Source: Siphonodentalium dalli (lineage: Eukaryota > Mollusca > Scaphopoda > Gadilida > Siphonodentaliidae). From it: a stretch of DNA of 64,000 bases. Shown here in pieces: positions 1-10,526 of this stretch; position 1 is the first letter of the stretch, and each line of letters opens with the position of its first letter. A program made the position numbers and the translations under genes. The notes beneath the pieces are model-generated. The model saw nothing but the letters and a program-made list of their open reading frames with translations, was not told the origin of the DNA and did not search any database. The stretch spans positions 194,749,887 to 194,813,886 of the forward strand of contig CP136062.1 in assembly GCA_032622095.1 (NCBI GenBank), read 5' to 3'.

Positions 1-487
1 TAAAATATTCAGCTCTATAAAAAAGCGCCATAAACAGAAAGAATAGTAAAATATAGACAGACTTTGTTCTTATACCAATCAGAAATATGGCATAAACAGT
101 ATGTTATTGTCAAATGTTTTTCCTTTGCTATGTAAACAAAGGCAAAAAACGTTACAGAGCCTGGCTTTTGTTTAGATCCGGATATGGTAAACATAAAGAG
201 CGTTACTTGTTACTGTTTACCTGATATGGATATACTAAAGAGCGTTTATATCATTTGTGTGTGATTAACCAATAGAATTTCGCTGCGTTATGTAAACAGA
301 AGCAAAACGTCTGTAACACGAGCAGGTTCTTGTTTATGTACAACATCGTACGTCTTAACGACCATATACAATTTGCGCGCTGGTTATGTTTGGCATATGA
401 ACAAAACTATATATATTTTGATATTCCTTCTGTTGATGGCGATTTAAACAAATATGAATATTTCTGCAACGAACGCCGCCCGTGCCT
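1..487 (+). mobile_element. TTAA-flanked MITE, copy 1 (left end outside window)
   Basis: This is a non-coding dispersed repeat. The same sequence recurs at 32815-33287, 41383-41873 (inverted) and 54573-54991. The right end reads GCCCGTGCCT followed by the TTAA target at 488-491. The first ~40 bp lie outside the window, judged against the 54.6-kb copy, to which it is very similar. Two ATAAAGAGCGTT motifs sit inside at about 193 and 236. It has no ORF and must be mobilised in trans. The TTAAAGG termini of complete copies suggest a Kolobok/T2-type family (inference). Confidence 0.8.
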
Positions 488-491
488 TTAA

Positions 492-760
492 TATGTGAAA
501 AACGAACTATAATCAATTTGTTTTTGTTGACCATTGTTGGAAAATATTAAGTAGGTTATTGTTGATAATATATTAGATGAATAAATTATTTGAACATGAT
601 TATTGCTTAGAAATAAGAGGGGATTGTGTTAATTTTTCTTTATAATCTTATCATCAAATGGATTTAAGAAATAAGAATTGGTTTAAAATTAATTTTAAAT
701 GTTAATGATTTAAATTAAGAATTTAATTTGTTCATAGTTACTGGGTATTAATCTTTACTT
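492..760. other. AT-rich stretch before the LINE
   Basis: This is very AT-rich DNA with no ORF or repeat that I recognise. It may be the 5' untranslated part of the LINE that follows. No promoter motif is obvious. Confidence 0.4.
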
Positions 761-1171
761 ATGCGTCTTCCTAGATACTTTTTAAAATTCAGAACATCAC
801 CTCTCTACAGTGACGTATGTGATACAGTAACGGTCAGTGCACGAAATGAGTATTGTTGTGTATTTAGTAATAATGTCTGCAGTCGGGACAATGATTTATT
901 ATTGCCGACTGAGAATTGTGTTAATGTTATACCGTCAAAGTATATGGCTATGAATTACCCACGTCTGTTCGACGGAAGGTGTGATATCGGTAAATGTGCG
1001 AGCATGAATTATTATGCCACTACCTTGGGTGATTTTTGCACTGAGCAATACTCAGTACTAACTGTCCAGCACAGCAATGACTATACTATGCCTATTTATG
1101 ATACCAGGTCGAAACATTTTATGAAGGTAATCAGTCCTCAATGGGCTGTAGTTCAGACTGTTTTGTTTTAG
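761..1171 (+). CDS. LINE leader ORF, function unknown
   Basis: This 136-aa ORF precedes and overlaps the endonuclease ORF by 31 nt in a different frame. It is Cys- and Tyr-rich but has no CCHC knuckle or coiled coil that would identify a classical ORF1 RNA-binding protein. It could be the N-terminal part of the pol protein cut off by a frameshift at 1141-1171, or a small ORF1. I do not recognise a domain. Confidence 0.4.
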   Translation: MRLPRYFLKFRTSPLYSDVCDTVTVSARNEYCCVFSNNVCSRDNDLLLPTENCVNVIPSKYMAMNYPRLFDGRCDIGKCASMNYYATTLGDFCTEQYSVLTVQHSNDYTMPIYDTRSKHFMKVISPQWAVVQTVLF

Positions 1172-3174
1172 ATAAAAGCCTCGTCATGCATGACATGCAT
1201 AGCACGACATGTCCCATTTTTAACGCGAGTGACACATACAATCATGGCAAAGTGGATGATAGATGCGCAACCGATTGTCAGTTAATCGCATGTCATAATC
1301 TTGTCAGTGAAAATGGAGTTACCTCCACTAGTATGTTAAACGGAAATCCTCTGTTGAGTGTTTTAACATTAAACGTGTGCGGATTAGAAAAGAGACTTCA
1401 ATATAAAGAATTTGTCGATTTGATATCCAATTATGACATTCTGTGTTTCTCTGAAACAAAGGCGTTCTTTGAAGATAGCATATCCATTCCAGGGTTTGAG
1501 ATCTGTATTAAAAAAGGGAAACAAATTGGAAGCGGAACCCGATCGGGTGGGATTTTGATAGCGGCCAAAGCTGGAATACATAAATACATTGTGCCCCACG
1601 CAACTGAGAGTAATAACGTGGCCTGGATCCGGGTAGACACGAAATGTAAAAATCAGGAAGGACTCCTAATAGGCGCCGTATATATACCCCCTACCGGAAC
1701 ACGTTATTGCAACGACGACTGGGTTTTGGATATCGAACGCGATGTACGTAAATTGAGGAGGGAAAGCGAACTGTTACTTTTGACTGGGGATTTTAACGCC
1801 AGAATCAACAATGTGAATGATCTCAGCCCCGACCATGACCCGGGTGATTTACGTCATATATTTGAAAATAATAACATATGTGATAATATGAATTCTATTA
1901 TAACATGTATGAATGAAAATTATGTTATGGGTGATAATTCTTATATTAGTAAGACGTTGCAGGTTCCCAATAGAGTATCGCAGGACAAAGGTAAGGTGAG
2001 TGCCTATGGATACAAACTAATAGCAATGTGTAAATCCATGAACTTAATTACTATGAACGGAAGATGTGGTGAAGACAGAAATGTGGGGAAGTTTACTTCC
2101 TCAGACCGTACAGTGATAGACTACGCGTTGGGAACTAAGCGTCTCTTCAGTATGGTAGAAAACTTTCGAGTCGATGACCACTGTCCCCTATTCTCCGATA
2201 TACATGGTGCGTTACATATGGTTTTGAATTTAAAGACACCAATAGTGTCTCGAGAAAGCGATGCTGATGACATACCCATATCGGCACACATTGATGCCAG
2301 AATAAAACGGTGGGACCCACAGAAGGGGACATATTTCTCTAGCAATATTGACCGCAATATGATTAATGATATTTTGTGTGTGTTCGACACTTTAGAGAGT
2401 GACGCCAATGTCACCCAGTCAGATGTCGACGAACTTTGTGGACATGTAGTACGTTCATTGAAGTCAGAGGCCAATCGCACACTGGGGACCTATCGGCCGA
2501 AATTTAATAAGCGGGAAAAGGTGCACCAGAACAAATCTTGGTTCGATAATGAATGTCGAGAAGCAAGAAATTACTTCAATGGTATCAAGCATCAATACGA
2601 TTTGAACAAATTTGATTATAACAAGGCAATTTTGAAAGACGCCAGTGTAAAATACAGACAAGTGATGGATAAAAAAATCAAACAATCACGTGAGTCTGAA
2701 ATAGCCGAGCTCAGGGAACTATGTAAGAATTCGGGGAAGTCTTTCTGGGACAAACTCGACTCAATGTGCGCTGATAAGCAGCCCAAAAAGAGGAAAACAA
2801 AAATAAATATTGAAACCTTTGGAGAATATTTTAAGACGCTAAATGATAAAATAGACGACTCTGATATGTGTGACATTATAGATATGGAGTTCGACGAGAA
2901 CGACGAGTCATATCTAAATAACCCCATATCCGAGGAAGAAATTTATAGTGCCATAGGGAAGCTGAAAAATTGCAAGGCCGGAGGTACTGATCAAATAATT
3001 AACGAATATATTAAGGCTTCAGTAAATGAGATGATGCCCATATACGTTCGTCTTTTCAACCTGATCCTAAATAGTGGATTATTTCCCCATGATTGGGCAG
3101 TTGGTCTAATACAGCCCATTTATAAGGGGTCGGGTGATCCAAATATGACTCTTACCGAGGTATCACACTTTTGA
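1141..3174 (+). pseudogene. LINE pol part 1: AP endonuclease plus start of reverse transcriptase
   Basis: This 677-aa ORF carries an exonuclease/endonuclease/phosphatase domain at roughly residues 72-355. The expected catalytic blocks are visible: the Asn in LNVCGL (~77), the Glu in SETK (~105), GAVYIPP (~178), GDFNAR (~217), SDRTVIDY and the terminal DDH (~345). The enzyme would nick target DNA for target-primed reverse transcription. A Lys/Glu-rich linker follows, then the RT N-terminal block with CKAGGTDQI (~612). The frame stops at 3172-3174, where RT homology continues in the next frame, so one base has been lost near 3150-3170. Nothing catalytic is missing from the endonuclease. Confidence 0.88.
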
Positions 3175-3731
3175 GCTGTTTGGCAAAACTGTTTACCTCC
3201 GTTTTAAATAACCGATTGACCTCATTTGCAGAAGATATTGATTTAATTAGTAAGTCACAAACCGGATTTCGCAAAAGCCACTCCACTGTTGATAATATAT
3301 TTATACTACATGCATTGATAAATATATATCTTCAGAGCGGACGGAAACTATACTGTACGTTTATTGATTTCCGCAAAGCTTTTGATACTGTTTGGAGAGA
3401 TGCGCTATGGCTCAAATTGCTGAGATCAGATATACACGGTAAGATTTTGCGGGTAATAAGAAGCATGTATACGAATATTAAATTATGCGTGAAAAATTGT
3501 AACTCACAGTCAGACTTTTTCGTGAGCAAGGTAGGTTTATTTCAAGGTGAAACAATGTCACCTTTCTTATTTTCACTATTCGTGAACGATTTACAGTGCT
3601 TTTTGAATGATTGTGTTATAGAAAATCTGAATTTTATAAACGAAAAATATTTTGAGCATTTAGGATGTTACATCGATATACTGTGCCTATTATATGCGGA
3701 TGACAGTCATTTTATCAGATTCAGAGGATAA
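3171..3731 (+). pseudogene. LINE pol part 2: reverse transcriptase palm
   Basis: This 186-aa continuation of the RT holds LLSCLAKLF-type block 1, the QTGFRKSHST block, the first catalytic Asp in FIDFRKAFDTVW, the GETMSPFLFSLF block, and the active-site YADD near its end. It polymerises cDNA on nicked target DNA in related elements. The frame is lost one base after YADD and the protein continues in the 3694-4875 frame. The annotated start is only where the frame opens, not a true initiation site. Confidence 0.87.
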
Positions 3732-4875
3732 TATGAATCGCGCACTTTTAGCCTTCGCAGATTACGCTGAAGCTTGGAAACTTGAAGTGAACATTAATAA
3801 GACCAAAACAATCATCTTCGCGAAAAAGTTACCAAGAAATTTTCCTATGTTCACATACAGAGGGCAGGAAATACAAATTGTAAAAGAATTAAAATACCTT
3901 GGGATTCAATTTTTTTACAATGGGAGATTTTGTCAGTCTATAAAGAGTACCACAAATACTGCGACAAAGGCAATGTATGGTTTATTGAACAAAATTCGCA
4001 AACTCAAGTTACCTATCGATATTTCGCTGAAACTATTTGATTGTATGATTCTGCCAATTATACTATACGGAAGTGAGGTCTGGTGTTTCGAAAGAATACA
4101 GGCCCTAGAGACGCTCCACCTTAAGTTTTGTAAAATAATAACTTCAATGAAATCGAGTACACCTAATTATATGGTATATGCAGAACTTGGAAGGCATCCG
4201 ATATTAATAGAAATAAAATATAGAGCACTATCGTATTGGTCAAAGCTAGTGAGTCACGATGGGTCAGAACTAGCAAAGAACATATTTCTTTTATTGAGGT
4301 ATGTACATGAAGACGATATCTTATTGCAAGACAAGATCAAATGGATTAGATTTGTGGAAGGGATCCTTCACGAAGTAAACATGGACCACAATTGGTCAAG
4401 TCAGTCATCGCTAAGCAAAACAGCGTTAAGATACATAAAAAGTAAACTGATTGAAAATTATGAACGTAATCTTTTCGACAGTCTGAAGTCGTCCTCATCT
4501 ACCAGAGCTATATTCTACAGCAAGATAAAGAACTCGATTAAAATGAATCGATATCTAGTATATTTGCCAGCCCATTTATCTAACTTCTTACTGAAAATAC
4601 GAACATCAAACCATAAATTGCCAGTTGAAAAAAATAGATGGACGAAAGGTAATAATGATTTAAACTGTGTTTTGTGCAGCAATAGCCCATGTGATGAGTA
4701 CCATTTTATGATCATATGCCAAGAGCTTAAAAACTTACGCGAATTATATATTCCAAAATATTACTGGGATAATCCGAACCGCAATAAATTCCATGGACTA
4801 CTTTCTCTTGAAAACATGAGCGTTCTGAAAAGACTGAGCATATTTATTAAATTGGCATTGAAAAAGATTTCTTAA
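3694..4875 (+). pseudogene. LINE pol part 3: RT thumb and C-terminal zinc motif
   Basis: This 393-aa ORF begins inside the RT just after YADD (TVILSDSEDN...), continues through the KTKTIIFAKK and KYLGIQF blocks of the palm/thumb, and has the conserved ILPIILYGSEVW region. Near the C terminus a C-x2-C-x8-H-x4-C motif (about residues 327-345) matches the zinc-binding tail seen in many Jockey-superfamily LINEs and in the LINE at 52.7 kb. It ends at a TAA at 4873-4875, right before the TA repeat. Confidence 0.86.
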
Positions 4876-4898
4876 TATACTATTAGATATACAGATGA

Positions 4899-4937
<39 letters not shown>

Positions 4938-5035
4938 ATGTGTATATGTATGTGTATGCATGTATACAATCTGTATATATATATGTATGTATATGTATGT
5001 ATGTATATATATATGTATATATATAATATGAGACA
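4899..5035. repeat. (TA)n/(TATG)n microsatellite
   Basis: This is an AT/GT dinucleotide and tetranucleotide repeat immediately 3' of the LINE coding region. It is probably part of the LINE 3' region or grew from its tail. Confidence 0.85.
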
Positions 5036-5667
5036 CATCCATAAATTGCATAATTAATTAATTATGAATCGTATGTATACGTGCTGTGTATAGTCATTAT
5101 ATTATGGTGAATTTGTTACGGAAGTATGATATGATAATTGTTAACGTATAAATTGTTTGTATAAATTGTTTGTTTGTATATATGTATATATGTTTGGCTA
5201 TGTTCCAACTTAAATGTTGGCTTTGCAAATAAACAATCAACCAATACATACAATTATAAAAGTATACAACATCAAGATGCACGTGCAAATTGTAATCATG
5301 TTAAAGTGTTTTATCTCATATTTCAGACTGTGCAGCTCCAGTCAGGTAGGAAGGAACAACTTATTGTGGATTAATCACACACGACAAACCTTCGAAGGAA
5401 CACAGTTTATTCAATTCGAACACGCGCTTAACCAACAACAACCAAGACAAGACAAAACCTAGTCTCACAAAACGGAGACAATTGCCAATCGCTCCCACTC
5501 AAACAGAGTCAATCACATCACTAATACTCTATAACGTTCGTCATTCATTCTTTGTTATTTTACTTAATTGTATAATGTTCCGGTATATTGAATAAATAAT
5601 TGAAATTGAATACAGGTCAATAAAACTCGCAATACCGATCTGCATGCTTTATACGGAGACTACGCGG
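5036..5667. other. AT-rich probable LINE 3' region, no gene
   Basis: There is no gene. Two retroelement-like 3' ends can be seen: an AATAAACAATCAA stretch near 5230 and AATAAATAATTGAAATTGAA near 5590. Either could mark the end of an inserted LINE copy. Short ORFs here are not supported. Confidence 0.4.
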
Positions 5668-6068
5668 ATTCCCACTATTGAAAATCCCCGAAGATTGGCG
5701 AGCAGATTCGAGTATCATCGGGGATCTTGCTACGTGAAAGTTGTTTGCTGTTGTTATTGTTGTTGTGTGTGCGTGTGATTTATTATACTATAAAATTGTT
5801 TTTCAATCTATTATGCCGTTCTAGTACATATACAATGTCGGCGAATTAACGGAATTTTACTATTGTACAGTTGAAACCGAAACAAATCAATAACAAACGT
5901 TGCGAAATTGACTTAAAATAAGCTGAAATAATCGCATAGAATAAATCAGATTAAAAAAAAAACAAGTGCTGATAAAAGAAATGTGTTCGGAGCGCTAAGT
6001 AGAATACACCCATATGTCAAACAGAATCATGCCGAATGCCACTTGGGGGATCTTCAATAGTGGGGATC
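5668..6068. mobile_element. ~400-bp MITE with 27-bp inverted ends
   Basis: The left end starts GATTCCCACTATTGAAAA and the right end is its imperfect reverse complement (TTCAATAGTGGGGATC), about 23 of 27 positions matching. There is no coding sequence. I cannot define the target-site duplication. Confidence 0.6.
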
Positions 6069-6163
6069 AGGTAAATTGCCTTCATACATACTTTTGAGAA
6101 AAAAACTTACACGTCAAAGCAATTTTCCAGTTTGTTTTAAATTTGTTTGCACAGTAGCGAGAT

Positions 6164-6219
6164 AAACGCTCTTTATTCATACCATATTAGGAATAGTCTA
6201 GCAATATACGCTCTTTATT
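6164..6219. other. Paired AACGCTCTTTATT module
   Basis: Two ACGCTCTTTATT motifs lie ~44 bp apart and flank CCATATTAGG. The same spacing and core recur inside every TTAAAGG MITE copy here and at 56527-56580. Its role is unknown; see findings. Confidence 0.55.
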
Positions 6220-6349
6220 GTTTCATGCCGTGAACCGACTTTTCTATATTATGACTGTAGTCCATTTCACGGTGATATATATATCCGGTAGACGTATTTC
6301 ACGCATTTATCGTCCATTTTTAACCCTTTACCCAACAGAACGACACTGT

Positions 6350-6418
6350 GCCAATGCATTCTCTTATATATGCGAGTCGACCATAGGTCGCCTCGCATAT
6401 ATAAGAGAATGCATTGGC
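6350..6418. repeat. 69-bp near-perfect palindrome P1
   Basis: It starts GCCAATGCATTCTC and folds back on itself around a CATA centre with one mismatch pair. It would form a long hairpin in single-stranded DNA or RNA. P2 (6498-6566) is the same sequence in inverted orientation. Confidence 0.95.
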
Positions 6419-6497
6419 TTAGCACATTAAAAGTTATAAAATTGTTAAAGAATGTAAGAAAAAATGGTAAAAAGTGTTAAAAAAAGATTTTTTTTAG

Positions 6498-6566
6498 GCC
6501 AATGCATTCTCTTATATATGCGAGGCGACCTATGGTCGACTCGCATATATAAGAGAATGCATTGGC
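6498..6566. repeat. 69-bp near-perfect palindrome P2
   Basis: This is the second member of the palindrome pair, separated from P1 by 79 bp of A/T-rich DNA. It has the same arms; the one mismatched pair is mirrored relative to P1. Confidence 0.95.
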
Positions 6567-7790
6567 ACAGGGCATAACTGTAACTACCACAATGTGGTCA
6601 AGGAGCCGGTTCCAATGATATCCATATTTGTATGGTTCTATTGAGACAGACCGAAGATATTTTAGGCTGTTGAAGCTTTATTTGGCCGGTTTTGGCCGTT
6701 TTGTTGGGTAAAGGGTTAAGAGGTAGGTAAAGTGGAAACATTTGAATGGGGAGGGGAATTCAGTGTAAATTTTTGAGAAAAGATTGATCAAACCTTACAC
6801 AGCGCTGGTGACCATATCATACCTTTTTTTGAAAGTTAGAAGACTTATCTAGTGACAAGGCGAAAAGGAATTTTGATTTTCATCCCAGGATGGATATTAT
6901 TGGACATTGTTAAAAAGTAGGTCACCATTGTTTATCATTGTTTATAATATCTCCATCAAATGTCACAAAACAAAACATAAAATGAAAAATCTGCGTTGCG
7001 TTGTCACTATAGATATATGCTCAAACATTCCAACAAGACATGAAGTATTATTCTACGGTTTGTAAATATTGAGTACTAGCAGGGTTACCCGGCGTTGCCC
7101 AGGTTAATGTATGCTGTGGATATTTGTTGGGAATAGAGAATGCTCTTGCTTAAAGTGTTATACGTTTTCTCATAAATGATATATCCAAATAGCATCACAA
7201 AACATGATTATTACAGTCATGGAATATAAGTAGTGGCTAACCTTGTCAATTGTCATTCTGTTTATCGCGATTAATCCGTTCCACCAATTATGAAGTATTT
7301 ATTTATTTACAACTGCGTATACATTAGACGTTATAATATGATACATGAACATCATAAACACATTAGTTCGATAAAAGATGATAATTGGGTTTTACATATT
7401 GAGATGTATCAATCAATCTAGTGGGTTGGACTAAGATCTCGAGGACACCTGTCTATCATATCTCCATGAAGATACAGATGTTTCAAAGAAATTTCCAGGT
7501 GCTCCTCTGTTCATGGTGCTATATATGAGGGTGACGACCCCCCTCCCCCTGGCACCCGGCATCCGGCTTAAAATGGACCCCGGCATCCGGAATACGCCAT
7601 AACAGAGAGGCCGCATCCGGAATACTATTTGATTAAATTTATTGAAAACAGACTCGGGAACGAAGTGAACGTTGGCATGAGGTATTGGAATTAGTCTCCG
7701 TATTGACTAGTATTGATTTGATTTAGCAGCTTTACGGAAAGATTAAACTTTTTACTAAATGTATGATCTCATATCATACATATATATATA

Positions 7791-8069
7791 CGCCCTGTCT
7801 AACTTACTCGCGGCCATATTGGATCCACCAGGTCTGGTTCTGTGGTTTTAGTGCTACAGTTCAATGTTTTGGAGTAGCATTTCCATATATGACATAAATG
7901 GAAGTCATGAACTTATTCAAAAGCTCCATATATGGAAATGCTACTCCAGAACTTTGATCTGTAGCAATAAAACAATCGGGACTGCATGGAAGAATCTCTG
8001 ATACAATGGAACCGGACCTGCATGCATGGTGGATCTAATATGGCCGCGAGTTAATGACATGATAGGGCG
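7791..8069. mobile_element. Hairpin MITE, TA-type
   Basis: Long inverted arms (CGCCCTGTCTAA... / ...GATAGGGCG) run almost to the centre of this 279-bp element, with the matched blocks CTCGCGGCCATATT and GGAGTAGCATTTCCATATAT. It is flanked by TA dinucleotides, suggesting a Tc1/mariner-type mobilisation (inference). Confidence 0.75.
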
Positions 8070-8271
8070 TATTGGGTGGGGTGAAAGGCATCGACCATGT
8101 TCCAAATGACAGGAGTGGAATAATATACTGAATGAGGAGAAGTTGAAGTGGCATACGTGCGGAAACCACCTATATAGCCAATCTTGGGTGACCGTTCATG
8201 GTCGTACACGGTAGTATTGAACACCAGGGACACGCAAATAGAAAACTAATATATTTAATATTTCAAATTAA

Positions 8272-8724
8272 AGGTACTCAATCAGAGTGTCTCCATATCA
8301 TCACATTCCAACAAAAACAACAACATGTTTAAAACTTTTGAAATGCCGCTTCAGTTATCATAATCTAATAATTGCCCAAATATAACGAAAAGCCCAATCA
8401 ACTATAGTATAACATTCCACAAAACCCTGCAAAACCTGTTATTTATCAACATTTTGTTCAACGAAATTTTGCCGGTTTGTCAAATATCTAACACAAAAAG
8501 CCACTTGATTTTAGAGTTATCCATCTTTACCCGCAATTTGGTCAATGAAATTCCTCTCGTTGACTGTCTATTGGGCCACCTAAAATAATAGATTTCAAAC
8601 ATCGATATTTGATCACTCTGAGCTGTGATGGATGGGTTCCTCGACTCGAATCAAATATGTTTTATCCCCCCCCCCGAAGCCAAGGAAATAGTAATTTGCG
8701 AGCGTTTATTGGGATTGAGTACCT
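8272..8724. mobile_element. TTAAAGG-type MITE (different family)
   Basis: It has exact inverted ends AGGTACTCAATC and TTAA on both sides (8268-8271, 8725-8728). It is 453 bp long with no gene. It shares only the TTAAAGGTAC terminus with the 54.6-kb family. Confidence 0.8.
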
Positions 8725-8957
8725 TTAACAAACGTATAGCATTATACATGTGCAGTATAGTATAATAAATCTAACAATGTTATGATTTCACATAACTCTA
8801 GGAGTTAAGATTATAATAATTCATGTTTACAAACACCTCATCATGTCACACCACACACTCGCAATATCATGCAATTTGATCAGTGATTAATTATTGAAGC
8901 ATTTGTGAGGCACGGGCACTCATGGTCCCGCCCAATTATATTTTGTAGCATATTATT

Positions 8958-9311
8958 TCATATCTGTGAACTTGTAAATATTTGGCACTTGTCGCCTCCC
9001 TGCATTCCATGTTGATACAGTACATATGTCCATGCCACTCTTTCTCCGTCTCCGCCTGTAAAAAATCTTCCATTTGGATACTCGGGATCTTTTGCAAGCC
9101 TCTTCAGTGCAACTTTGAACCTGTAGTTCGAGACTCCGAGTGTCTTAACCCATTCGCCATAATTCGCCAAGGCCATGGCATATTCTTTTGTCAACACCGC
9201 CCTGATTGTACTTAGATTGTCTTCTCCGTTGAAGTTTAGTCCAAAACTGCGAGTTTCATACTTTTTAATGGTGTTATTAAATTGAAGTCGCATGCAGGCT
9301 TCTAAATACAT
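8958..9311 (-). CDS. Hypothetical 117-aa protein in TIR element
   Basis: This ORF has a true ATG, a balanced amino-acid composition and mixed hydrophobic/charged blocks (EYAMALANYGEWVKTLG, then GRFFTGGDGERVAWTYV). That is unlike the shadow ORFs around it. I do not recognise the family. It lies near the right end of the 2.2-kb TIR element, so it may be a fragment of that element's own gene or of a captured exon. It has no signal peptide, membrane segment or metal-binding cluster. No splice sites were worked out. Confidence 0.4.
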   Translation of the reverse strand: MYLEACMRLQFNNTIKKYETRSFGLNFNGEDNLSTIRAVLTKEYAMALANYGEWVKTLGVSNYRFKVALKRLAKDPEYPNGRFFTGGDGERVAWTYVLYQHGMQGGDKCQIFTSSQI

Positions 9312-10329
9312 TTTTCAAAATTTAATAAAAATTAGTTACATATTCAAAATTATTGCCAAGCAGACATCAGATGGGCGACAATTCTATCGGATAATATAAC
9401 AAACCGATATCGCAGATCAGCATTGCGATTTATTTTAACAGTAGGTACTAAATATTAATTATCACTATTTAGATATGTCAGATGTGATAACTAGACGTAT
9501 ACTTAGCTAAATTGTGGGAAATAGAGTGTCCGAGCAAAGAAATATAAATTAGCGGACGTAATTTCGTTGTGTTTTTGCTGTTTAACGTCAAGAAAAATTA
9601 TCAATGGACGCATCCGGCATCCGATATATGTGCCCGACGGCATCTGGCGTACGGTGGTCTGGCATCCGGAATACGCCATAACAGACCCCGCATCCGGCGT
9701 ACGAAAAGGGGGGTCGTCACCCTCATATATTGGCTAAATATTCTTAGTTTAAACGAAATGTTACTGCGTACATATATCAGCTACATGTGCCAGGCACAGA
9801 GCGAGATTTTGAGTTGTTTATGTCAGTCGATGAGTCTGTTCTAAAACCCTTGTCAGATGTCAGTATTGGTAGGATCCTGAAAAGTCTTGTGCTACTAACT
9901 GCATTTTCTTGTATATCAGAAGAAACTATATTTGACTGCACACTGTGACCACTATTTTTGAACAGGCCTTCCATATCTCTTGACAAATTGTAACTTTTTG
10001 TGGAAACTGTATTGAATGGAACAGACTAAATTTTGTTATTATATATATGCAATCCTCTGACGGTTCGAGGTCTCTCAGTTTGCACGAATATATGTATCTC
10101 TTTAATAGAATGATAAATATACGTTTAATGCTTCTTCTAGTTATCTCTTTTTGCTAGCTCATTGTGTGAATGCCTTGATTGCCATTCCCATATATATATG
10201 ACTGTTATGAAGATATAATTGTTCAAGTGACATATGTGGGTCACCATAATTATGTCGGGATTGTGAAATGTGAACGCCCAACTACTTAAAATGATATGGA
10301 GATGGCCTGGTGACTGTGTATAACTTATA

Positions 10330-10500
10330 TGTGGATATCGGCGAATAGCAATCTTATCAATGATAGTGCATATCCGGTTGCCATCCGTGACGCAAACGAC
10401 ACCAAATGTGATTTAATTCATGGTATATCATTAGAGAAAAACGTGTATGAATTTGGTGGAATTTGGTTTATTAAATCAATTGTTGACGCAACGCTGACTC
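10330..10500. repeat. Left piece of ~140-bp tandem-repeat retroelement
   Basis: This stretch matches the GAATTTGGTGGAAAT / CGAACGACACCA units of the 15.5-17.0-kb array. Element A appears to have landed between the two pieces. Confidence 0.55.
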
Positions 10501-10526
10501 GAACAACGCCATATTGCGAAGTAGTA

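Larger units (their letters stand above)
761..4875 (+). mobile_element. APE-type non-LTR retrotransposon (LINE 1), nearly full length
   Basis: The coding part of a LINE is spread over four overlapping ORFs: a leader, an AP-like endonuclease with the RT start, the RT fingers/palm, and the RT thumb with a C-terminal zinc motif. Only two single-base frameshifts (near 3150-3170 and just after YADD at ~3705) break the pol frame. The (TA/TG)n tract at ~4900 follows at once, and a possible 3' UTR ends near the AATAAACAATCAA stretch at ~5235. The endonuclease, FADD/YADD-type RT and terminal CCHC-like motif fit the Jockey/I/CR1 superfamily; I cannot fix the clade. The minus-strand LINE at 52.5-54.6 kb shares the C-terminal layout. 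Confidence 0.88.
6324..6715. mobile_element. piggyBac-like MITE with TTAA target duplication
   Basis: This 392-bp element has exact 14-bp inverted ends, CCCTTTACCCAACA and its complement, and is flanked by TTAA at 6320-6323 and 6716-6719. TTAA duplication plus CCC-starting ends is characteristic of piggyBac, so this is probably a non-autonomous derivative. It holds two 69-bp palindromes instead of a gene. Confidence 0.82.
7521..9730. mobile_element. 2.2-kb TIR element
   Basis: ATATATGAGGGTGACGACCC at the left end is repeated inverted at 9707-9730. Subterminal CATCCGGAATACGCC repeats lie inside both ends in the same orientation. It contains a hairpin MITE (7791-8069), a TTAA MITE (8272-8724) and one unrecognised minus-strand ORF (8958-9311). 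No transposase is recognisable. A TA duplication is possible. Confidence 0.65.

Noticed and set aside
1384-2927. Minus-strand ORFs inside LINE 1
   Set aside because: They are shadows of the endonuclease/RT frame, which carries the catalytic motifs.
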